64,000 bases of DNA. It comes from Paracoccus wurundjeri (GTDB taxonomy: Bacteria; Pseudomonadota; Alphaproteobacteria; Rhodobacterales; Rhodobacteraceae). Within the stretch, counting starts at the first letter, position 1. Each line of letters opens with the position of its first letter. Where the stretch lies: assembly GCF_030678915.1 (NCBI RefSeq), contig NZ_JAUUTZ010000002.1:1-64000 (forward strand). The letters are read 5' to 3'. Positions 46,947-55,169 of the stretch are shown here, one piece after another. The notes below the pieces were generated by a model. That model was given only the letters and a program-made list of their open reading frames with translations, had not been told where the DNA came from and did not search any database. The translations under genes were made by a program, and so were the position numbers.

Positions 46947-49611
46947 ACACGGTAATTTTTCCGCCAATGCGGATGCCGAAGCCGATGCCTGGCATTGTAC
47001 GCCCGGCCTGATCCCGATCTTTCCTGTGCGGTTCTCCCAGCAGCCCTTCGATCTTGGCAATGTCGTCCCACCCAGTTCGATCAGCAATCCGGGCAGTTCA
47101 ATCATCAGAACGCTGCGCCAGGGCTATGTCTATATCTTCATCGAATCCCCCGAGGATCGGGAAGATGCCACGGCGCGCGACGGCAGATGGTATGTGTTCC
47201 GGCACAGCACGGCGTCCGAGGATGTCAATTCCGATGTCGCCCCGGAAGGAACGGATACGCGAAATGCCGGCCAGTTCATGTTTTCCAAATATGAATGGAC
47301 CGATAATTACGGACGCGGAGACTGGACCTATAGCGGCGAGCGGCATCCCTATTGCTGGGTTCCCCGATGGGCTAGCACGGTCTGGATCGCCTATAGCGAA
47401 TATCGCTGGCCCCCGGTCTTTTTCGAGAAGGGCCACGGTCAGGCGTTCCGTTCGCAGATCATGCAGAAGATCGACCTGCGCGGCCAGAACCAATGGGCGG
47501 CATATATTGGTGAAGCCCCTGAGCTGGTGGAAGAATTCAAACCGGAATCGGGGCGCAATATGGTCGTGAAGGCGCGGCTCAACCTGTCGCAGACCGGTTT
47601 CGAGCCGCGTCAGAACTTTCCCATCAGCCAGAATGCCCAGTCCGAGCAATGCGTGGCGATGGCGGCCCTGTTCGATCCGATGGGCGATATCGCCGAGCTG
47701 CGCTACCGGCTTGAATTGCTGAATGATCACCAGACGCGTTTCAGCTCGGAGAACACCTATCCGCTGACGATCGGCGCCTTTTGCGAGCAATTGGAGACGG
47801 TTCTGCCCAAGCGTGACGGATTGCTGAATGTGTTCAACAAATTCGCCCTGCGCGAAGATTGGCAGGCATCTTATCTGGGATTGCGCAGCATTCTGGATGC
47901 TCTGGTCATTCAGACCAGGGATACTGTGCGGGCCGCGCAGAACATGATCGGCAACGAGGCCGATCATCAGCTTGGCAAACATCTTGCCCTGGGCAGTCAG
48001 GAGGCCGAAGCCGGTGATCTCGATGCGCTTGAATATTACAGCGTGCTCCTTGGACGTGCGGTCGAGACGCTTTGCTTCACCGCGCAGGGATCGGGCGCGA
48101 TACGCGGGGGTCTGGGCGGCGATATCGAGACTGCGGGCCAGTCACTCCGGGCATGGCTTGGAAAGTTCCGGAGCCTTTGGAACGGTGTCAGCAAGCGACC
48201 CTTCGAGCTGTACAAGCAAAAGCAATATTCCTTCCAGATCGTCTTCGAGGCCATCGGGGTAGAACTTGCACAGGAATTGTCCGCGGGCACCCAGTCAATC
48301 GAAAGCTGGGAAGCCGCGCTGGATGCGGGATACAAGCGCAACGGATCAGAGGCGCTAAGATTTTCGCGAAGATCCATGAACCTTGAAGATGCCGTCAAAT
48401 TCGTCACCGGCAATCTTGATCAGACCTCCTACCGGGCAAGCAACGTATCCGGCGCGCTTGACCATGGCGGAGGTGTATTGGCCACCCGAAGAGTCATCGA
48501 TGCAGGCCAGACCGCCGATATTCCGTTCATCGAGACGAATACGACGGCAAGTTTCGTCGGAGGAATTGACGCCCATCGCCGGATCGCAATGGCCGATATG
48601 ACCAGTGCGGGCTTCGGGTTGTTTCTGGCCACCTGGGCATTGGTAGAGACGACAAAGGCAAGCGCCAAAGCCCAGACCCCTGAATTGATCGAACGGGGGC
48701 TGCTTACAAGCTTTGCCGCAAGGAACGACTTCAAGCTTGGTGTGGCTGCGGTCGGCATGGCGGAAGCGCTCAACTCGACCTACACCAAGTTTCGCGCGAC
48801 CCGGCATACGGTGTCCCAGATCTCTTCGGAAGCATTGTCGACCTTATACGAAGGGGCGGCCAACAGAAATGCGCTTGTCGATATCGCCAAACCGACGCAA
48901 GGCGCAATCGGGCGCGCAGTCGGGTATTGGCTGCCACGGGTGAGCGTGGCGGTCGGATCCGTGGTTGCCCTTGCTGGCGCTTATCGGGGCTATGAAAGGC
49001 AGGATAATAACGAGATCGTCGGGAACATCGCCATGCTGATCGGCGGCCTGCTGTTGTTCCCGGGGTTTGGCTGGGTCGCCGCATTGGTAGGGGGCGTTCT
49101 GCTGTTTATCGGCTTCCTGTTCACGCTGGGAACCTATACACCGATGGAAGATGTCGTTCGGTTGAGTTTCTGGGGGTGGGCTGTGCCGTATTGGGGGGAC
49201 CGGCAACGCTCAAGTTTCAGCGCACAGATTGAAACCGCTCGTGGCCTGCCGGGCGAGATCAAAGATCATTTTAAGGAAGAAGTTGCCCGTTTCGCGGAAT
49301 TCGGCTGGGCACCCGAAATTGTTAACCTTGAAAGCGGAGACGGCAGTTTCCTTGTGCGCAGCGAAGCCATTACCGAAATGGGCGCGGATGCGATATCCAT
49401 CAAGGTCGAACAGGAAATGTCGGGGCCGCAGTTCAGCACCTATTGGCGTGATTTACGCACGGCCAAGACCGCAATACCCGGGGCGAATACCATACGCATC
49501 ACCTTGACGGATCAAATCGCGACGGCAAAACCGGTCAGGGTAACCGCGACCGTCACAGGAAAGCGAACCGGCATGGAGTTGAAAACCGTCGAAATGTTGG
49601 AGAATCCCTGA
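46939..49611 (+). CDS. T6SS MIX-type effector, VasX-like putative pore-forming toxin
   Basis: This 890-residue protein starts at MSEHGNFSAN, with GAGGGGGAAC upstream. The N-terminal region fits the VasX/BTH_I2691 family: CTPGLIPIFPVRF, then LRQGYVYIF (residues 59-67), which matches the MIX motif I pattern hRxGhhYhh. The middle is largely helical. Hydrophobic stretches lie at about residues 553-573, 667-685, 695-713 and 714-730 and could form membrane helices, as in colicin-like VasX, which depolarises target membranes. The remaining ~150 residues are soluble and beta-rich. It is coupled upstream to the DUF4123 adaptor and downstream (TGATG) to a putative immunity gene. Toxicity is inferred, not shown. 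Confidence 0.85.
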   Translation: MSEHGNFSANADAEADAWHCTPGLIPIFPVRFSQQPFDLGNVVPPSSISNPGSSIIRTLRQGYVYIFIESPEDREDATARDGRWYVFRHSTASEDVNSDVAPEGTDTRNAGQFMFSKYEWTDNYGRGDWTYSGERHPYCWVPRWASTVWIAYSEYRWPPVFFEKGHGQAFRSQIMQKIDLRGQNQWAAYIGEAPELVEEFKPESGRNMVVKARLNLSQTGFEPRQNFPISQNAQSEQCVAMAALFDPMGDIAELRYRLELLNDHQTRFSSENTYPLTIGAFCEQLETVLPKRDGLLNVFNKFALREDWQASYLGLRSILDALVIQTRDTVRAAQNMIGNEADHQLGKHLALGSQEAEAGDLDALEYYSVLLGRAVETLCFTAQGSGAIRGGLGGDIETAGQSLRAWLGKFRSLWNGVSKRPFELYKQKQYSFQIVFEAIGVELAQELSAGTQSIESWEAALDAGYKRNGSEALRFSRRSMNLEDAVKFVTGNLDQTSYRASNVSGALDHGGGVLATRRVIDAGQTADIPFIETNTTASFVGGIDAHRRIAMADMTSAGFGLFLATWALVETTKASAKAQTPELIERGLLTSFAARNDFKLGVAAVGMAEALNSTYTKFRATRHTVSQISSEALSTLYEGAANRNALVDIAKPTQGAIGRAVGYWLPRVSVAVGSVVALAGAYRGYERQDNNEIVGNIAMLIGGLLLFPGFGWVAALVGGVLLFIGFLFTLGTYTPMEDVVRLSFWGWAVPYWGDRQRSSFSAQIETARGLPGEIKDHFKEEVARFAEFGWAPEIVNLESGDGSFLVRSEAITEMGADAISIKVEQEMSGPQFSTYWRDLRTAKTAIPGANTIRITLTDQIATAKPVRVTATVTGKRTGMELKTVEMLENP

Positions 49612-50465
49612 TGTCAACCAATCGGGAGGACGATCCTCGTTATCTTGTGGAAGGCTCGGCATGGTCTGGGCCGGATAGTGTGGATTTGAAGCCCTATTTC
49701 GGCAAGATGAAGATCGTCTTCGGTTCTTTGGCCATTATAGGGATCGGGGTCCATATTTGGTTTGTTATCACCAGCCCTCTGACCCAAGATAATTTTCTTG
49801 GATTATTGGGAGAGGGTATTTTTTGGGGAGAGAACGAATTAATGAGTCACACCTATGAAAGTTGTCGGACATGGGCTGATTTCTTTCCGGTATGTGGCCC
49901 CGAAGTTACAAAACAAGAATTCATGCTTGCCATGATCAAGCAGGAAATCGTGGGAGTTTTACTCTACTCGATGGTGCTTCTTGGCCTGCCCTCCATATTC
50001 CTGTTCTGGCGCCGCCCCGCTCCGATACGTTGCAACAAAGCGCTTAAGGCGATCTATTCCTGGCGTCGGGGCAGGCTGTTCATTCATTCCGGCCACTATA
50101 TCGAATTCAAACAGAAGAACTTTTACGACGCGATAGCGCAAAGTTCACGTCGCGGCCCGGCGGTGATCGAACTGACAGACAGCCGGAGCCCTGCGCGAAA
50201 GGGAAAATTCAAGGTCGGTCCTTATGTCAGCCGACTGGAATCCCAGCCTGCGCGATTGCTGGGGCAGATGCGGAATTTTCTGCTGGGTTACGAAGGCCCG
50301 ACGCTGTCAGAGGCGCGGCCTCGGCGGCTGAGTTATCCGTTCTGGGAATGGTCGCTGCTGCCTCCTCACCGCCTGCCGGCTGATATCGATGCGCAGGCGG
50401 AACGCTGGCTTCGTGAGCATGGTCTGCATCCGGACGATGCTGACGGCTAGCTGAGCGGGTTTGGT
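49591..50465. repeat. Tandem repeat unit 1 (immunity gene)
   Basis: This 875-bp unit covers the last six codons plus stop of the effector, the first immunity gene and about 15 bp after it. It is repeated at 50502-51376 with a 911-bp offset. Identity is near complete except for a segment of about 230 bp inside the gene. Confidence 0.93.
49611..50450 (+). CDS. Putative T6SS immunity protein, copy 1
   Basis: This 279-residue protein has TM1 at about residues 35-54 and TM2 at about 112-133. The ~57-residue loop between them carries two cysteines (85 and 95), and a basic C-terminal domain starts at RRPAPIRCNKALK. The positive residues after TM2 put the C-terminal domain in the cytoplasm and the loop in the periplasm. 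Start and stop overlap the effector end (TGATG), the standard place for an immunity gene and parallel to TsiV2 after VasX. The C-terminal domain (SWRRGRLFIHSGHYIEF) is conserved but not recognised with certainty. Confidence 0.8.
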   Translation: MSTNREDDPRYLVEGSAWSGPDSVDLKPYFGKMKIVFGSLAIIGIGVHIWFVITSPLTQDNFLGLLGEGIFWGENELMSHTYESCRTWADFFPVCGPEVTKQEFMLAMIKQEIVGVLLYSMVLLGLPSIFLFWRRPAPIRCNKALKAIYSWRRGRLFIHSGHYIEFKQKNFYDAIAQSSRRGPAVIELTDSRSPARKGKFKVGPYVSRLESQPARLLGQMRNFLLGYEGPTLSEARPRRLSYPFWEWSLLPPHRLPADIDAQAERWLREHGLHPDDADG

Positions 50466-50501
50466 AGCAGGGAAGCGGGCTTGCATGTGTTTTTAAATAG
50501 T

Positions 50502-50522
50502 GAAATTTTGGAGAATCCCTGA
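50502..50522 (+). pseudogene. Vestige of an effector 3' end
   Basis: Immediately before the second immunity gene the frame reads E-I-L-E-N-P-stop. The real effector ends E-M-L-E-N-P-stop (49591-49611). No coding continuity exists upstream, so this is a 21-base remnant of an effector gene terminus carried with the duplicated or acquired immunity unit. Confidence 0.75.
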
Positions 50523-51361
50523 TGTCAACCAATCGGGACGACGATCCTCGTTATCTTGTGGAAGGCTCGGCATGGTCTGGGCCGGATAGTGTGGATTTGA
50601 AGCCCTATTTCGGCAAGATGAAAATCGTCTTCGGTTCTTTGGCCATTATAGGGATCGGGGTCCTGATCTGGTTTATCATGACCAGCCCCTTGACCCATGA
50701 TCGCTTTTTGGGACTGTTAGGGCAGGGTGTTTTATGGGGTAAAAACGAATTAATGAGCAATACCTATGAGGCCTGCAAAGAAGGGGCTGATTATTTTCCG
50801 ATATGCGGTCCGGATGTGACGCCGCAAGAATATTTTCTTGCACGGGCTAAGGATAAAATTTGGGATTATGTATTCTACTTGGGCGTTTTTCTTGGCCTGC
50901 CCTCCATATTCCTGTTCTGGCGCCGCCCTGCTCCGATACGTTGCAACAAGGCCCTGAAGGCGATCTATTCCTGGCGTCGGGGCAGGCTGTTCATTCATTC
51001 CGGCCACTATATCGAATTCAAACAGAAGAACTTTTACGACGCGATAGCGCAAAGTTCACGCCGCGGCCCGGCGGTGATCGAACTGACAGACAGCCGGAGC
51101 CCTGCGCGAAAGGGAAAATTCAAGGTCGGTCCCTATGTCAGCCGACTGGAATCCCAGCCTGCGCGATTGCTGGGGCAGATGCGGAATTTTCTGCTGGGTT
51201 ACGAAGGCCCGACGCTGTCAGAGGCGCGGCCTCGGCGGCTGAGTTATCCGTTCTGGGAATGGTCGCTGCTGCCTCCTCACCGCCTGCCGGCTGATATCGA
51301 TGCGCAGGCGGAACGCTGGCTTCGTGAGCATGGTCTGCATCCGGATGATGCTGATGGCTAG
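50522..51361 (+). CDS. Putative T6SS immunity protein, copy 2
   Basis: This 279-residue paralogue of copy 1 has the same length. Apart from E6D, the changes fall in residues 48-123, that is the end of TM1, the periplasmic loop and most of TM2. The cytoplasmic domain is identical. The two loop cysteines are kept (YEACKEGADYFPICGPD). This pattern suggests that the loop and membrane part decide which toxin is neutralised. The gene may protect against a different allele of the effector, or be a backup copy. It has its own start context copied from the effector tail. Confidence 0.8.
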   Translation: MSTNRDDDPRYLVEGSAWSGPDSVDLKPYFGKMKIVFGSLAIIGIGVLIWFIMTSPLTHDRFLGLLGQGVLWGKNELMSNTYEACKEGADYFPICGPDVTPQEYFLARAKDKIWDYVFYLGVFLGLPSIFLFWRRPAPIRCNKALKAIYSWRRGRLFIHSGHYIEFKQKNFYDAIAQSSRRGPAVIELTDSRSPARKGKFKVGPYVSRLESQPARLLGQMRNFLLGYEGPTLSEARPRRLSYPFWEWSLLPPHRLPADIDAQAERWLREHGLHPDDADG

Positions 51362-51515
51362 CTGAGCGGGTTTGGTCGCAAGTTCCGGCGTGAAAGGAAG
51401 CTTGTCGCCCGCGCCGGATTATGCGGCCATCCGCTTCGGCCCTTGCCGGCATCAAGATCACAGGCATAATCTGCGCAGGCCGGACCATGACGGCCGGCAG
51501 ATCAGAGAAGCTCGA

Positions 51516-53021
51516 ATGCCTATGAAACCAACTGTCCTCAGCGCCGAATTCATGCATGAAAGCAACACGTTTTCGCGCTACCGCACCGACCTGCCGCAAT
51601 TCGGTGCGGATACGTTGCTTTACGGAGACGACGCGATACGCGCGCGGCGGCAGGCGAATACCGAACTGGCCGGTTTCATGGATGTGGCGGATGCGTCCGG
51701 CTGGTCCTTGCTGCACAGTATCTCGGCCCATGCGGTCCCGGGGGGGCAGGTGGCGCGGGCTGCGTTCGATCACATTGCCGACGTCATTCTAAAGACCGCG
51801 CGGCGGCATCGCGAAGAAATCGACGGGGTGCTTCTGGGCCTGCATGGCGCGATGGTGCCCGAGTTCTGTCAGGATGGCGAAGGTTATCTGCTTGGACTGC
51901 TGCGGGCAGAGCTGGGTTCGGAAATCCCCATCGCCGTCACGCTGGATCTGCACGCGATGGTATCCGCGGATATGGCGCGCGATGCGCAGATCCTGGTTTC
52001 GTACAAGACCTATCCGCATGTGGATATGCGCGAGACCGGCGCACATGCCGCCCGGCTTCTCGACAGGGCGATGAAAGGCCAGATCGCGCCGCGGACGATA
52101 CGCAGCCATGTTCCGATGCTGGACGAGGCGAATTCCGGCCGGACGGATATTCCCGAAACCCTTGCGCTCTATAAGCGTGCGCGCGAAGCAGAGGCCGACG
52201 GGCTGCTGGCGGTGTCCGTCAATGCCGCGTTCACCGGGGCGGATGTCTTTTGCGTCGGGCCGACCGTGCTGGCCACCTATGACAGCGGCGATCCTGCGGC
52301 GGAGGCGGCGGCGCAGGCGATAACCGAAGAACTCGCCACGGCGATCTGGAACGGCCGTGACCGGAATGACCGCGACTTTCTGGAGGTGCACGATGCCTGC
52401 GCCGAGGCGCTGGCCCATGACGGGGCGAACGGCCCACTGGTCATTGCGGATTATGCCGATAATCCCGGCGCGGGCGCCTATGGCGACGCGACCGCACTGT
52501 TAAAGGGCCTGCTGGATGCCGGTCTCGAAGCTGCCGTTTTCGCGCCGATGATCGATCCCGGGGCGGCGGCGGAACTTCATTCCCATCGTGAAGGGGAAAC
52601 CGTGACCGTCACCATCGGAGGCAAGGGCGATCCGCAATTCGGAGGCGCGCCGCTGACGGTAACCGGGACGATCCGCAGGCTGTCGGATGGGAATTATATC
52701 GGCGACGGGCCAATTCAGGGCGGGCTTGCGCATACATTCGGTCCGGTCGCGGTGATCGATCTTGGCGGCGTCGAGGTTCTGATCGTGTCCGAGGCACAAC
52801 AGATGGTCGATCTGCAGCAATTGCGCGCCTTTGGGATCGAGCCGACGGAGCGGCGCGTATTGGCGCTGAAATCAATGCAACATTTCCGCGCCGCCTTTGA
52901 GCCGATCGCGGACCGGGTCATCATATGCGATTCGGGCGCCCTCGCGACGCCTTGCGTTGATCGCCGTTCCTATACCCGCGTTCCACGACCTCTCTGGCCG
53001 CTGGATCGCGATTTCGGATAG
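51516..53021 (+). CDS. M81 family metallopeptidase (MlrC-like)
   Basis: This 501-residue protein belongs to the M81/MlrC family, named after the enzyme that finishes degradation of linearised microcystin. Family patterns are AEFMHESNTFS at the N-terminus, LLGLHGAMV, TLDLHAMVSADM and SYKTYPHVDMRETG with putative zinc ligands, and NPGAGAYGDAT in the C-terminal domain. The start ATG at 51516 lies five bases after GAGAAG; another ATG is two codons later. Microcystin itself is an unlikely substrate. Position before a peptide-uptake region suggests a role with peptides or modified amides. Confidence 0.88.
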   Translation: MPMKPTVLSAEFMHESNTFSRYRTDLPQFGADTLLYGDDAIRARRQANTELAGFMDVADASGWSLLHSISAHAVPGGQVARAAFDHIADVILKTARRHREEIDGVLLGLHGAMVPEFCQDGEGYLLGLLRAELGSEIPIAVTLDLHAMVSADMARDAQILVSYKTYPHVDMRETGAHAARLLDRAMKGQIAPRTIRSHVPMLDEANSGRTDIPETLALYKRAREAEADGLLAVSVNAAFTGADVFCVGPTVLATYDSGDPAAEAAAQAITEELATAIWNGRDRNDRDFLEVHDACAEALAHDGANGPLVIADYADNPGAGAYGDATALLKGLLDAGLEAAVFAPMIDPGAAAELHSHREGETVTVTIGGKGDPQFGGAPLTVTGTIRRLSDGNYIGDGPIQGGLAHTFGPVAVIDLGGVEVLIVSEAQQMVDLQQLRAFGIEPTERRVLALKSMQHFRAAFEPIADRVIICDSGALATPCVDRRSYTRVPRPLWPLDRDFG

Positions 53022-53073
53022 CTCTTCCTGACGGCGCCCCGTGTCGCGAAGAAGCGGCGTTGTTTCGGTGAGC

Positions 53074-53101
53074 AATATTGATTGACTAATCAATCAATAT
53101 T
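53074..53101. promoter_or_regulatory. Palindromic operator overlapping a promoter
   Basis: AATATTGATTGA and TCAATCAATATT form a perfect 12-bp inverted repeat around CTAA. Such dyads built on TTGATTGA/TCAATCAA resemble TetR-family operators. A plausible promoter overlaps it: -35 TTGATT at 53078-53083 and -10 TACAAT at 53102-53107, spacing 18. Binding here would block transcription of the acid phosphatase gene. No TetR gene is in the window. Confidence 0.65.
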
Positions 53102-53142
53102 TACAATGGTTATCGGAAGACCAGCACCAACAGGGGAACAAC

Positions 53143-53910
53143 ATGAAGAAACTTATGCTGACCTGTGCCTTTCTGGCATTCACGGCCCAGGGCGCTGTCG
53201 CACAGGACGCGGGCGCGGAACCTGCGGACTGCCCGGTGGCCGAATTCACCATGGGCCTGCGCTATCAGCAGCAATCGGCCGAGGTGCGGGCATTGCAATT
53301 GCAGGCCTATAATATCGCGACTGAACGGCTGGATTCCGCGGTCGAGGGCGCCGAGGATCCATCGAAACTGGCCGTGGTGACCGATCTGGATGAAACGGTG
53401 ATCGACAACACTCCGCTTCTGGCCCGCGATCTGAACGATTGCCATATGTACGACGCCTGGGACACCTGGCTTCCGTGGGAGCGTGACGGCAAGCCGACGC
53501 TGATCCCGGGGTCCAAGGAGTTTCTGGATCATGCGGATAGCCTTGGCGTGACGATCCGCTATGTCTCGGACCGGTCGGATGAACAGAAAGAGCATACGAT
53601 CGCCACATTGACCGAGCTTGGCCTGCCGCAGGTCAGCCCGGAATCGGTGCTGCTTCTTGGCCCGCCCAAGGTCGAGCGGCGCGATATCATCAGTGCGGAT
53701 CACCAGATCGTCCTGTTGATCGGCGATACGCTGCACGATTTCGACGGACGTTTCCGCAAGACGCCACTGGAAGATCAGAAGGCGACTGTGGCCGAGGAAG
53801 CGGCGAAATGGGGTGCCGAATGGATTGTCCTGCCCAATGCCAGCTATGGCCCCTGGTCCGAGGCTCCGCTGACCGCATGGGATGCCGAACCCGTCATCGA
53901 AGAATGGTGA
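53143..53910 (+). CDS. Secreted HAD-family acid phosphatase, e(P4)-like
   Basis: This 255-residue protein has a Sec signal peptide cleaved near VA-QD; there is no lipobox, unlike Haemophilus e(P4). HAD catalytic aspartates are in VVTDLDETVIDN (Asp81 and Asp83). The class B/C acid phosphatase pattern continues with WDTWLPWERDG, IRYVSDRSD and LLIGDTLHDFDGRF. It probably dephosphorylates nucleotides or sugar phosphates in the periplasm. GGGGAACAAC precedes the ATG. Its promoter region contains the palindromic operator at 53074-53101, so it is likely regulated by a repressor. Confidence 0.9.
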   Translation: MKKLMLTCAFLAFTAQGAVAQDAGAEPADCPVAEFTMGLRYQQQSAEVRALQLQAYNIATERLDSAVEGAEDPSKLAVVTDLDETVIDNTPLLARDLNDCHMYDAWDTWLPWERDGKPTLIPGSKEFLDHADSLGVTIRYVSDRSDEQKEHTIATLTELGLPQVSPESVLLLGPPKVERRDIISADHQIVLLIGDTLHDFDGRFRKTPLEDQKATVAEEAAKWGAEWIVLPNASYGPWSEAPLTAWDAEPVIEEW

Positions 53911-54191
53911 ATCCGGAAAGCCGGGAATAGCTCTTCCGGAAGAGATGATCCTGTTCGCGGGTGGCTTCTGCCCGCGCAGGAAGCTTTGCGCTTTGCAAGG
54001 GTTTTCGACTTGGTGCTCAATTCGTAATCATGTTTCCGGTGCCGCGGCATCGGTCGAATTTCCGGAAAACAAGCCGGGCGGCAGCAAAACATGGGCCTGG
54101 GCGGGCCGGTGCGCGATGCCATCCTTAAAACGGATAGTCCATGCGAATTTCGCATTTGACGGGCCAGACTTCAGGTCCCTAGAAATTTCAT
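53911..54191. other. Intergenic region with dyads after the phosphatase gene
   Basis: No gene is seen in these 281 bases. CTCTTCCGGAAGAG (53931-53944) is a perfect palindrome, and CGCGGG/CCCGCG (53956-53961 with 53971-53976) can form a hairpin. These may end the phosphatase transcript, although neither has a T-run. The rest should hold the promoter of the peptide-utilisation operon. Confidence 0.4.
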
Positions 54192-55169
54192 ATGGAATCC
54201 ACAAGTTCTTTGCCGGCCGGCACCGATGCGGACAGTTTTTCTGCGCATCGTCTTAAGGTCGATGACCAGCATGATCTGTACCTTGAGCGGCATGGCACAC
54301 GCGGCGCTATCCCGACGGTGTTCCTGCACGGAGGGCCGGGTGGCGGGCTGAATCGGGCGGCGCTGCGCAGTTTTGCCTTGGCGCGCCATGACATCGTGCT
54401 GTTCGATCAGCGTGGGGCGGGCCGTTCGACTCCCCTGGCAGAGATCCGGGGCAATACCACGGCCGATCTGGTGCATGATCTGGAAAGGATCCGGGCGCAT
54501 TTCGGCTTCGAGCGCTGGATGGTCGCTGGCGGATCATGGGGAAGCTGCCTTGCATTGGCCTATGCGCAAGCACATCCAAATCGGGTATCGGCATTGCGGC
54601 TGCATGGTATCTTTCTTGGCGGACAGGCAGAGATTCAGTGGTGGTTTCACGGTGTCCGGCAGGTCTTTCCCGATCACTGGGAGCGTTTCGCGAATTTTGT
54701 CGCCGCCGAGGAACGGGGCGATCTGCTACAGGCATATTACCGGCGGCTGATGTCCACGGATACGACCGTCGCGCAAGAGGCCGCGTGGCATTTAAGGAAC
54801 TTCTCGGCCCGCACCCAGACGCTTTGCCCGGATGAGGCGCATGTCGCCCAGCTTCTGGAAAGCCCCGGCAAATACCTGCCCGTCGCGCGGCTGTTCACGC
54901 ATTACTGCATCAACCATGCCTTCATGGCGGAAGGCGCATTGCTGGCCGGTATCGACCGGATCCGCCATATCCCGGCAGAGATCCTGCAGGGGCGCTATGA
55001 CATGGTGACGCCGATGGTTTCGGCCTGGGCGCTGCACCGGGCCTGGCCCGAGGCCCGGTTCGAAACCGTTACCCTTGCAAATCATACCAGCTCTCCGGCG
55101 ATGCTGGCAGCGCAGCGCGCGGCCTCGGACCGGTTGGCGGACAGGATCGGGAGCCTTGCCGATGATTGA
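54192..55169 (+). CDS. pip: Prolyl aminopeptidase (alpha/beta hydrolase)
   Basis: This 325-residue cytosolic serine peptidase removes N-terminal proline. It has the oxyanion segment VFLHGGPGGG, DQRGAGRS, and the nucleophile elbow GGSWGS with Ser115. The acid lies in QGRYDMVTP, and His in LANHTSS instead of the more usual GHS-type context. No signal peptide is seen. It overlaps the next peptidase gene by eight bases, so both are made from one message. Confidence 0.92.
   Translation: MESTSSLPAGTDADSFSAHRLKVDDQHDLYLERHGTRGAIPTVFLHGGPGGGLNRAALRSFALARHDIVLFDQRGAGRSTPLAEIRGNTTADLVHDLERIRAHFGFERWMVAGGSWGSCLALAYAQAHPNRVSALRLHGIFLGGQAEIQWWFHGVRQVFPDHWERFANFVAAEERGDLLQAYYRRLMSTDTTVAQEAAWHLRNFSARTQTLCPDEAHVAQLLESPGKYLPVARLFTHYCINHAFMAEGALLAGIDRIRHIPAEILQGRYDMVTPMVSAWALHRAWPEARFETVTLANHTSSPAMLAAQRAASDRLADRIGSLADD

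Larger units (their letters stand above)
50502..51376. repeat. Tandem repeat unit 2 (immunity gene)
   Basis: Second copy of the 875-bp unit at 49591-50465. Both units end at the same sequence, CTGAGCGGGTTTGGT. Confidence 0.93.

Noticed and set aside
50450..50522. A further small gene between the immunity copies
   Set aside because: Only a 21-base effector-tail remnant and non-coding bases are present.
45693..51376. A complete type VI secretion locus
   Set aside because: No vgrG, PAAR, hcp or tss genes are found in the window; only an orphan cargo module is supported.
51516..53021. Microcystin-degradation gene cluster
   Set aside because: Only an MlrC-family protein is present; mlrA, mlrB and mlrD partners are absent and the family is much broader than microcystin breakdown.
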